A DNA stretch of 5,233 bases from positions 1 through 5,233 of the forward strand of contig DAOTYI010000248.1 of assembly GCA_034434895.1 (NCBI GenBank), written 5' to 3'. Within the stretch, counting starts at the first letter, position 1. Each line of letters opens with the position of its first letter. The DNA comes from DAOTXL01 sp034434895 (GTDB taxonomy: Bacteria; Chloroflexota; Anaerolineae; JAAYZQ01). Below the pieces are notes generated by a model. It was not told where the DNA came from. It saw only the letters and a program-made list of their open reading frames with translations, and searched no databases. Shown one piece after another: positions 1 to 5,233 of the stretch. The translations under genes were made by a program, and so were the position numbers.

Positions 1-84
1 CTGGCCCAGGCTCAGGCCCGCACCGAAGCTGCTGTGAAGGAATTGGCCGAGGCCCAGAGACGGACTGAAATGGCCTTGAAGGAA
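1..84 (+). repeat. Two tandem 42-base coding repeats (coiled coil)
   Basis: Bases 1-42 and 43-84 encode LAQAQARTEAAVKE and LAEAQRRTEMALKE, two copies of the same 14-residue unit (two heptads) that differ at four positions. The DNA copies have diverged mainly in third codon positions, so this is an old duplication kept for its protein structure. More copies probably lie upstream of the window, and copy number often varies in such coiled coils. Confidence 0.75.
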
Positions 85-489
85 CAGCAACGCCACCTGA
101 GCGGCCTGGGGGAGGTCATCGGCTTTGGCCTGGAAGATATCGCCCGGACGGTTGTTCCCGGCTACCTGCAACGGCACTTTGGGATCGATCTGGAAGGGCC
201 GCTGGGCGAAGAACTGAATCCTGAATTCTTCCAGACCGGGAGCGGCCAGGTCGAGATCGACCTGTACGGACAGGGGTTCCGAAACGGGCAACGGATCGTT
301 GTCCTGGGCGAGTCCAAATCGCGCATCGGCCGCAGCGAGGTTCTTCATTTTGCCGACAAGCTGGTGCTGGTGGAACCGCTGGTGGAAGGGGAGATCTGGC
401 GGGTGATGTTTGGCTACTATATCCACCCTTCTGCCCGAGAAGCAGCCGCCGAGCACCAGATCTACCTGATCGCCTCGTATCAGCGCTGA
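1..489 (+). CDS. Coiled-coil PD-(D/E)XK nuclease-like protein (5' partial)
   Basis: The reading frame is open from base 1 and stops with TGA at 487-489, leaving 162 residues of a protein whose start lies upstream. Residues 1-28 are two 14-residue heptad-type repeats rich in Ala, Glu, Gln and Arg, predicted to be a coiled coil. A globular domain follows. A helix with GLEDIAR precedes a strand with EIDLYG (Asp87), and then comes VVLGESKSRIG, which gives the E-x-K pair Glu104/Lys106. The order D then ExK on adjacent strands is the core of the PD-(D/E)XK nuclease fold. Coiled-coil proteins of this type, often labelled DUF3782-like, are common in Chloroflexota and cyanobacteria, and their biological role is not established. 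An internal GTG at 34 is in frame but lies inside the repeat, so I do not take it as the start. The radical SAM gene begins 18 bases downstream, so the two may be co-transcribed. The fold is fairly secure. Nuclease activity is inferred. Confidence 0.8.
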   Translation: MAQAQARTEAAVKELAEAQRRTEMALKEQQRHLSGLGEVIGFGLEDIARTVVPGYLQRHFGIDLEGPLGEELNPEFFQTGSGQVEIDLYGQGFRNGQRIVVLGESKSRIGRSEVLHFADKLVLVEPLVEGEIWRVMFGYYIHPSAREAAAEHQIYLIASYQR

Positions 490-495
490 GAGCCT

Positions 496-505
496 GGAAG
501 AGGAG
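496..505 (+). promoter_or_regulatory. Ribosome binding site of the radical SAM gene
   Basis: The purine run GGAAGAGGAG lies between the stop of the nuclease-like gene and the ATG at 508. The AGGAG at 501-505 leaves only two bases to the ATG. The GGAAG at 496-500 leaves seven, which is a more usual distance. Either way this supports ATG 508 as the start. Confidence 0.55.
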
Positions 506-507
506 CC

Positions 508-2004
508 ATGCGAGTCCTGATTGCCAACCCGCCTTGGCCAGGTCCCGGCTATGGGGCCCGCTCAGACGTACGGTGGCCGCATAAACGCAGCGACAAATAT
601 ATCGAGTATCCGATCTATCTGGCTTACACTGCCGCTGTGGTCGAACAGGCCGGGTTCGAGGTGTCGTTCATGGACGCCATCATGGACGAGTTGGGCATCG
701 AAGAATTCGCTCAGGCCGTGAGCGATTTCAACCCCCGCCTGGTCCTCCTCGAAACCTCCACACCCAGCATCGAGTTCGACCTGGCTACGGCGGCGGCCAT
801 CAAAGCCCATGTGCCAGAGGCCTTTATCGCCCTGCTCGGTTCTCACGTCACCTACTTTGACCGGCAGACCGTGGCCGGCAACCCGGCCGTGGATGCCGTC
901 ATCCGCGGCGAGTTCGAGTACACCGCTGCTGACCTGGCCCGCACCCTGGACAACGGCGGCGATCTGTCCGGCATCCTGGGCCTCACCTATCGAGATGCCG
1001 ACGGGGAGGTGCGCCGCAATCCCGACCGCCCTCTTTTTGAGCCGCTGGACAGGATGCCCTTTCCTGCCCGTCACATCGTCAAGGGGGATGGCTACCGGGC
1101 CGGCATCTACAGCGGCGGACATCCAACGGCTATGGTCAGCTCGCGGGGCTGCCCCTACCGCTGCACCTTCTGCCTCTGGCCCGACATCCTCTACGGCCAC
1201 AAGTTCCGCGCCCGCAGCGCCGGCAATGTCGTGGACGAAATGGAAGAGGCGGTGCGAAAATATGGCCACGACGAGATCTATTTCGACGACGACACCTTTA
1301 CCATTGACCGTCAGCGGGTGCTGGACATCTGCCGTCTGATCCGGGAACGTGGGCTGGAAAAAGAGGTCGAGTGGATCGCCCAGTGCCGGGTGGACACCGT
1401 GGACCGCCAGGTGTTGGAGGCGATGAAGGCCGCCAACTGCGGCTACATCCTCTTTGGCGTCGAGTCTGGATCGCCGGACATGCTCAAAAGGATGAAAAAA
1501 GGGATTACCCTGGACCGGGTGCGGACCGCCTTCAAGCTGGCTCAGGAGGTCGGCATCAAGACGCAGGCCTTCTTCCTGTTCGGTATCCCCGGCGAAACGC
1601 CGGAGACGATCCGCCAGACGATCGAGTTCGCCAAGGAGTTGAACGCCTCCAGCACCCAGTTTGCAGTGGCCATCCCCCATCCCGGTACAGCGCTGTATGA
1701 GGAGTGCAAGGCCAACGGCTGGCTGACCAGCGAGCGCTGGGCCGATTATACCGCCGAGGCTTCCCTCATCGAGACGCCATGGCTCACCGCCAGGGAGGTG
1801 GAGCAGGCACGCATCCAGGCCTACCGCGAATATTACTACCGCCCCCGCTTCATCCTGGGCGAGGCGCTCAAGATCCGCCGCCTGGCCGACGTGAAGCGCC
1901 TGGCGCGAGGGGCCGGTTCGGTGCGATCGCGGATCAAATTCTTCCAGCGCAGCCGATCCACTGCCGAACGGCAGCCGCGGAACACCCCCACCAGCCCGGC
2001 CTGA
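508..2004 (+). CDS. B12-binding-domain radical SAM protein, HpnJ-like
   Basis: A cytoplasmic 498-residue protein with the two-part build of cobalamin-dependent radical SAM enzymes. Residues 1 to about 150 form a Rossmann-like B12-binding domain: it opens with MRVLIANPPWP, has GSHVT at 111-115 and GEFEYT at 134-139, and lacks the DxHxxG cobalamin-ligand motif, as many relatives do. The radical SAM barrel starts near residue 205. Cys215, Cys219 and Cys222 form the CxxxCxxC motif that binds the 4Fe-4S cluster. FDDDTF follows at 259-264, GVESG at 317-321 and GIPGET at 359-364. The stretches CTFCLWP, GHKFRARS, FDDDTF and YYYRPRF match what I recall of HpnJ, the hopanoid enzyme that makes the cyclitol ether head group from a ribose-type precursor. 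That similarity is from memory and does not fix the substrate. No hopanoid gene is visible here. The family call is firm; the reaction is unknown and could be on a lipid, sugar or other small molecule. The last 50 residues are a basic, poorly conserved-looking tail. Confidence 0.92.
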   Translation: MRVLIANPPWPGPGYGARSDVRWPHKRSDKYIEYPIYLAYTAAVVEQAGFEVSFMDAIMDELGIEEFAQAVSDFNPRLVLLETSTPSIEFDLATAAAIKAHVPEAFIALLGSHVTYFDRQTVAGNPAVDAVIRGEFEYTAADLARTLDNGGDLSGILGLTYRDADGEVRRNPDRPLFEPLDRMPFPARHIVKGDGYRAGIYSGGHPTAMVSSRGCPYRCTFCLWPDILYGHKFRARSAGNVVDEMEEAVRKYGHDEIYFDDDTFTIDRQRVLDICRLIRERGLEKEVEWIAQCRVDTVDRQVLEAMKAANCGYILFGVESGSPDMLKRMKKGITLDRVRTAFKLAQEVGIKTQAFFLFGIPGETPETIRQTIEFAKELNASSTQFAVAIPHPGTALYEECKANGWLTSERWADYTAEASLIETPWLTAREVEQARIQAYREYYYRPRFILGEALKIRRLADVKRLARGAGSVRSRIKFFQRSRSTAERQPRNTPTSPA

Positions 2005-2052
2005 GGCGAGATTTTTGCACGGTGGGCGAGAAACCTCACCGCCGGGCATTTA

Positions 2053-2114
2053 TTGACCGCCGAGACGGCAGAGATGGCCGGGTTCTCTGCCTTCTCCGCA
2101 GGCTCTGCGGTAAA
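2053..2114. repeat. Imperfect inverted repeat (intergenic, MITE/REP-like)
   Basis: The gap between the radical SAM and glycosyltransferase genes holds a short palindrome-like element. The inner arms GGCAGAGA (2067-2074) and TCTCTGCC (2084-2091) are perfect complements around a nine-base loop. The outer arms TTGACCGC (2053-2060) and GCGGTAA (2107-2113) pair with one extra base. The ACCGC-x-GAGAC-GGCAGAGA style resembles short interspersed repeats (ACCGCAGAGACGCAGAGA-like) that I know from many environmental bacterial genomes, including Chloroflexota. This membership is from memory and was not tested. There is no T-run after it, so it is not a clear terminator. It ends three bases before the next ATG. 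Confidence 0.6.
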
Positions 2115-2117
2115 CAG

Positions 2118-3953
2118 ATGCTGCCCCGCACTCCCTCTCCCGGTCGGGCCCGGCCAGCCTGGCCCTCTGTCCTGGGCATCGCCATCCTGGCCCTGTTCCT
2201 GGCGTTGGCCGGGCTTTATAACGCCATCGTGCCGGTGTATGAAGCGCCCGATGAGCTGGAGCATACGGCCTTTATCGTCTGGCTGGCCGATGGGGGTGGC
2301 CTGCCGGTGGTGGATCCTCAACATCCCGGTCCGTGGGCCCAGGAAGGCACCCAGCCCCCCCTCTACTACTGGCTGATTGCCAGGCTGCTGGGCCGGTTGC
2401 CCCACTCTGATGCCGGGAACCTGGCCCGCCCCAACCCCTATGCCGGCCTCGGCGACCCGCAACGGCCCGATAATAAAAACCGGGTGCTCCACGATCCGAC
2501 GCAGGAAAGCTGGCCCTATCGAGGCGATGCCCTGTTCGTCCACACGGCGCGGGCCGTTTCGACCCTGATGGCCCTGGGCACATTGCTGGCCGTCTATCGC
2601 CTGGGGCGGATCGCTCTGCCGCAGAGGCCAGGTGTGGCCGTGGGGATGACCGGGCTGGTCGCCTTTTTGCCTCAGTTCCTCTTTTTGAGCGCCTCGATCA
2701 ACAACGACAATCTGGTAATCCTGGTCGCCGCCTGGGTGTTGGTCATCCTGACCGGCTGGCTGCGTGCTCCGCGCCTGCCCGGCTGGCCTGCTGTGGCGGG
2801 GCTGGGAGCTCTTTTGGGCCTGGGGGTGTTGTCCAAATATGGCGGCCTTCTGCTCTGGCCATTGGCGGGCGGCGCTCTGCTCTGGCTGGCCTGGCGGACC
2901 GGGCGGCTGCGCTGGCTTTTGCCGGCCGGGTTGCTGGCCCTGGGCCTGGCCCTGGCGGTGTGCGGCTGGTGGTTCATACGTAACCAACAGCTCTACGGCG
3001 ATCTGAGCGGCCTGGGCGTGCATCTGGCGATCATGGGCACCCGGCGCAAACTGCCCTCGCTGGTGAAAGCCTGGCGCGAGTTTAACGGCTTTCGCTATTC
3101 CTTCTGGGCGCTCTTTGGCTGGTTCAACATCCTGGTACCGGAATTCTTTTACCGGCTGATGGACATCCTGACGGGGATGGGGGTCATCGGCTCGGCCCTG
3201 TTCCTGGCGCGGACCCTCCGCCGCTGCCCCTCCGCCTGGGGGGTGATGCTCCTCGTCTGGCTGGGCCTGGTCGCCGCCGGCGTGCTGCGCTGGACGACGC
3301 TGACGCCCGCCAGCCAGGGGCGGCTGCTCTACCCGGCCCTGCCGGCCATCGCCCTGTTCCTGGTGGCCGGCTGGGCAGAGCTGCTCCCCCGGCGTTGGCG
3401 AGGACCCGTGGGCAGCGCCGCCCTGGTCGGCTGGGCGGCGTGGGCAGCGCTGTGCCCTATCCTGTTTATCAGGCCGGCCTACGCACTGCCCCCGCGGATT
3501 CAGGCGGTAGACATGACGGGCCTCGCCGGGCTCCAGGTGCGCTTTGGTGACTGTTGTGAACTGGTGGGCTACCGCCTGCCGGATGGGCCGCTCCATCCCG
3601 GCGACCGGGTGCCGCTGACCCTTGTCTGGCGCGCTCTGGCCTCGACGGAGCAGGACTATAGCCTGTTTGTCCACGTTGTGACCGACGAGGGCAAACGGGT
3701 GGGGCAACTGGACACCTACCACGGCGGCGGGAGCTATCCCACCAGTCTGTGGCAGCCGGGCGAGGTGATCGTAGACACGGCCTATGTGCCCATCTCCTGG
3801 CGGGCAGAGGGACCGGCCCTGGTTCGCTTTCAGATCGGGTTGCACGGACCGGATGCTGTGCGGCTGCCCGCCTTTGCCTCGGATGGCCAGGAGCTGGAGG
3901 CCGTTTTCGCCGGCGAGGCGGAGTTGAGGCCGCCTGTGCCATCGCCGCCCTGA
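2118..3953 (+). CDS. GT39/ArnT/DUF2142-like polytopic membrane glycosyltransferase with C-terminal beta-sandwich
   Basis: A 611-residue inner-membrane protein. Residues 17-35 are the first membrane helix. The following outer loop has YEAPDELEH, with Asp45, Glu46 and His49, the place of the catalytic Asp in GT-C enzymes. QPPLYYWL at 79-86 and SINNDN at 193-198 are typical of the GT39/ArnT/DUF2142 group, which moves sugars from polyprenyl-phosphate carriers to acceptors on the outer face. About ten more hydrophobic helices run to residue 455, including SKYGGLLLWP, WWFIRNQQLYG and SQGRLLYPALP. Residues 458 to about 600 are soluble and beta-rich (FGDCCELVGYRL, LFVHVV, GGGSYPTSLWQPGEV), a sandwich tail seen on many Chloroflexota membrane glycosyltransferases and probably outside the membrane. 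The frame is open far upstream into the radical SAM gene. I chose ATG 2118 because it leaves 16 residues before the first helix, although no good Shine-Dalgarno precedes it. GTG 2022 is the alternative and would translate the repeat. Donor and acceptor are unknown. Confidence 0.85.
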   Translation: MLPRTPSPGRARPAWPSVLGIAILALFLALAGLYNAIVPVYEAPDELEHTAFIVWLADGGGLPVVDPQHPGPWAQEGTQPPLYYWLIARLLGRLPHSDAGNLARPNPYAGLGDPQRPDNKNRVLHDPTQESWPYRGDALFVHTARAVSTLMALGTLLAVYRLGRIALPQRPGVAVGMTGLVAFLPQFLFLSASINNDNLVILVAAWVLVILTGWLRAPRLPGWPAVAGLGALLGLGVLSKYGGLLLWPLAGGALLWLAWRTGRLRWLLPAGLLALGLALAVCGWWFIRNQQLYGDLSGLGVHLAIMGTRRKLPSLVKAWREFNGFRYSFWALFGWFNILVPEFFYRLMDILTGMGVIGSALFLARTLRRCPSAWGVMLLVWLGLVAAGVLRWTTLTPASQGRLLYPALPAIALFLVAGWAELLPRRWRGPVGSAALVGWAAWAALCPILFIRPAYALPPRIQAVDMTGLAGLQVRFGDCCELVGYRLPDGPLHPGDRVPLTLVWRALASTEQDYSLFVHVVTDEGKRVGQLDTYHGGGSYPTSLWQPGEVIVDTAYVPISWRAEGPALVRFQIGLHGPDAVRLPAFASDGQELEAVFAGEAELRPPVPSPP

Positions 3954-3976
3954 GCTGACCTGTGAGCGGTGACGAT

Positions 3977-4005
3977 TTGCAATCTGTTGTAAGCCGTGCG
4001 ACAAT
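3977..4005 (+). promoter_or_regulatory. Possible sigma70-type promoter for the secreted repeat protein
   Basis: TTGCAA at 3977-3982 and GACAAT at 4000-4005 are 17 bases apart, each with four of six matches to the sigma70 consensus. The site sits in the 146-base gap after the glycosyltransferase, about 95 bases before ATG 4100, and the gap is visibly less G+C-rich than the genes. The matches are modest, so this is only a candidate. Confidence 0.3.
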
Positions 4006-4084
4006 AGAAAGGCCGGGGGCTTTGGATTGCCTTCAGAGCAGGCCGAGAGCCATGTCGGTCTGCAACCCAAAATCTGGCTACAAT

Positions 4085-4093
4085 GGGTGGGAG
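4085..4093 (+). promoter_or_regulatory. Ribosome binding site deciding the start at 4100
   Basis: GGGTGGGAG ends six bases before ATG 4100, good Shine-Dalgarno spacing for its GGGAG core. An in-frame ATG at 4052 would add 16 polar residues ahead of the signal peptide. The site here favours the shorter form. Confidence 0.55.
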
Positions 4094-4099
4094 TGGCGT

Positions 4100-5233
4100 A
4101 TGAAGAGGTGTTATTTCATACGATTTTTAATCGTTCTTGTGGTTATTGGACCTGTGGCGATGGTCTCCCTGAACGGGGTTTCGACGGCAGCAGGCGAGAC
4201 TGTGGTGGACCTGCGTGGTTTCTCGGCAGCCCTCAGCCCACGGGGTGAACTGTGGGCGGTGTGGTCGGCCGACAATGGCCGCGATGCCGAGCTGTTTTTC
4301 AGCCGCTGGACGGACCAGGGCTGGCAGCCGCCCCAACCGGTCTATGTTAATCCGATGGCCTGGGACGACACCCCCAGCCTGGCCTTCGCTGCCAATGGCA
4401 CACCCTGGGTGGCCTGGTCATCGGCCCAGGGGGAGGACCGCCGCCTGCTCCTCAGCCGTTGGCTGGGCTACCGCTGGTCCCGGCCGGAGGAGGTGTCCCC
4501 AGCGCCTTCCACTCGACCCCGACAGCCGGCGCTGGCCGCCGCGCCCGACGGCGGCTTCTGGCTGGCCTGGGTTGGTTTTGATGGCAACGACGATGAAATC
4601 TATGCCCGGCGGTGGGACGGCCTGACCTGGCTACCCGCCGAACAGGTAGGCCGGGACGACACCGACCCGCTGGCCTATGACACTCAACCCCGCCTGGCTG
4701 TGGATGGGAAGGGACACCCCTGGCTGGCCTGGGTCAGCAGTCAAGGGCTGTTCGACGACGCGGTGGTTGCCAGCCGATGGACCGGCGCAGGCTGGTCGCC
4801 GGAGATGCCGGTGAGCGCCCCAGATGGCACGCCCGACGTGTGGCCCTCCCTGGCGTTGGATGGGCAGGGGCAGCCGTGGCTGACCTGGCAGGGCCTGGTC
4901 GGAGAAGGGACCGACGCTCACTGGCGCATCTACCTGGCCCACTGGCAGGCCGATGCTGCTGCCTGGAGCGCTGAGGAGATGGTTTCCTCGCCGGCCGGCC
5001 TGCCGGTGGAGGAGCAACGCCCCAGCCTGACCTTCGGCAGCGACGGCACCCCTCACCTGGCATGGGCTGTGTTGGGGCCCCCTTCAGGGATCGCCTACAC
5101 CACCTGGCAGAAGGGCATCCCGTCGCCCCCTGTCTGGGCCGTGGAGCAGGCAGCGGCTGAGGCACCCCTGTTGCTGGCGGCCGACCCACTCTGGCTGCTG
5201 TGGACCGACCTGACCGCCGGCACGGCGGTCCCC
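4100..5233 (+). CDS. Secreted Trp-motif repeat protein, probable beta-propeller (3' partial)
   Basis: The frame is open from ATG 4100 to the last base, 378 codons with no stop, so the C-terminus is missing. Residues 1-31 are a signal peptide: basic MKR start, hydrophobic FLIVLVVIGPVAMV, and a likely cut after Ala30 or Ala31 (STAAG). The rest is built from repeats with the pattern P-x-L-A-x4-G-x-PWLAW, an acidic turn, S-R-W, then G-x-x-W-S. The second Trp of the core falls at residues 55, 106, 157, 211, 263, 322 and 368, giving spacings of 46 to 59 residues. Four-stranded blades of this size with aromatic cores fit a beta-propeller, and seven units would match the commonest propeller. The protein should act outside the membrane, perhaps in binding or display. 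No catalytic residues are recognised, and I cannot name a ligand. More domains or an anchor may follow past the window. The first 17 codons are A+T-rich compared with the rest, as is usual for signal-peptide regions. Confidence 0.85.
   Translation, partial: MKRCYFIRFLIVLVVIGPVAMVSLNGVSTAAGETVVDLRGFSAALSPRGELWAVWSADNGRDAELFFSRWTDQGWQPPQPVYVNPMAWDDTPSLAFAANGTPWVAWSSAQGEDRRLLLSRWLGYRWSRPEEVSPAPSTRPRQPALAAAPDGGFWLAWVGFDGNDDEIYARRWDGLTWLPAEQVGRDDTDPLAYDTQPRLAVDGKGHPWLAWVSSQGLFDDAVVASRWTGAGWSPEMPVSAPDGTPDVWPSLALDGQGQPWLTWQGLVGEGTDAHWRIYLAHWQADAAAWSAEEMVSSPAGLPVEEQRPSLTFGSDGTPHLAWAVLGPPSGIAYTTWQKGIPSPPVWAVEQAAAEAPLLLAADPLWLLWTDLTAGTAVP

Noticed and set aside
2020..2041. A hairpin CGGTGGG/CCTCACCG after the radical SAM gene as a terminator
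   Set aside because: The stem has seven pairs including a G-U pair, and no T-run follows it, so an intrinsic terminator is not supported.
562..2049. A 495-codon open frame on the minus strand across the radical SAM gene
   Set aside because: It is antisense to a gene with firm family motifs. Its translation is rich in Gly, Ala, His and Gln with no recognisable domain, as expected from G+C-rich third positions.
1704..2117. Upstream extension of the glycosyltransferase frame into the radical SAM gene
   Set aside because: The extension overlaps 300 bases of a well-supported gene in another frame and encodes an Arg/Pro-rich sequence, so the real start is taken at 2118.
1836..4070. A 744-codon open frame on the minus strand across the glycosyltransferase gene
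   Set aside because: Its product is a low-complexity Gln/Pro/Gly/Arg-rich sequence with no domain, and the opposite strand encodes a clear membrane protein. It is a codon-bias shadow.
4079..4084. TACAAT as a -10 box just upstream of the secreted repeat protein
   Set aside because: It has no reasonable -35 partner at 15-19 bases and would leave only about nine bases before ATG 4100, excluding the ribosome binding site.
4052..4099. ATG 4052 as an alternative start of the secreted repeat protein
   Set aside because: It is in frame but adds 16 polar residues before the basic start of the signal peptide, and the better-placed GGGAG supports ATG 4100.
4734..5189. Minus-strand and other-frame open stretches over the repeat protein
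   Set aside because: They are Arg/Pro/Ala-rich with no motif, while the + strand frame shows a signal peptide and regular Trp repeats.

Overview
This 5,233-base, G+C-rich window carries four genes, all on the + strand, and no RNA genes or CRISPR arrays that I can see. The two end genes are cut by the window edges. The style of the genes suggests a member of the Chloroflexota (Anaerolineae-like). The pointers are a coiled-coil/PD-(D/E)XK protein with 14-residue repeats, a multi-spanning glycosyltransferase with a C-terminal beta-sandwich, a secreted tryptophan-motif repeat protein, and an ACCGC...GGCAGAGA-type intergenic inverted repeat. This assignment is inference from gene style; no marker gene is present.

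Layout: (1) bases 1-489 hold the 3' part of a coiled-coil plus PD-(D/E)XK nuclease-like protein. (2) Bases 508-2004 hold a complete cobalamin-binding-type radical SAM protein of 498 residues. It resembles the hopanoid enzyme HpnJ in its cluster motif and surroundings but has no hopanoid genes beside it here. (3) Bases 2005-2117 are a short gap filled largely by an imperfect inverted repeat, which ends just before the next start codon. (4) Bases 2118-3953 hold a polytopic membrane protein of 611 residues, GT39/ArnT/DUF2142-like, with a soluble C-terminal beta-sandwich domain. (5) Bases 3954-4099 are a less G+C-rich gap with a possible promoter. (6) Bases 4100-5233 are the start of a long open frame with no stop in the window. 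It encodes a signal peptide followed by seven repeats of about 46-59 residues centred on a PWLAW-type motif, probably a secreted beta-propeller.

How they might work together: the nuclease-like gene and the radical SAM gene are 18 bases apart and could share a transcript, though their roles have no obvious link. The radical SAM enzyme and the membrane glycosyltransferase could both modify lipids or cell-surface glycans, but nothing in the sequence fixes a substrate. The secreted repeat protein probably has its own promoter. I see no strong evidence for a new defence or mobile system. The items most worth following are the unassigned radical SAM enzyme, the repeat protein and the repeat element that sits where a ribosome binding site would be expected.
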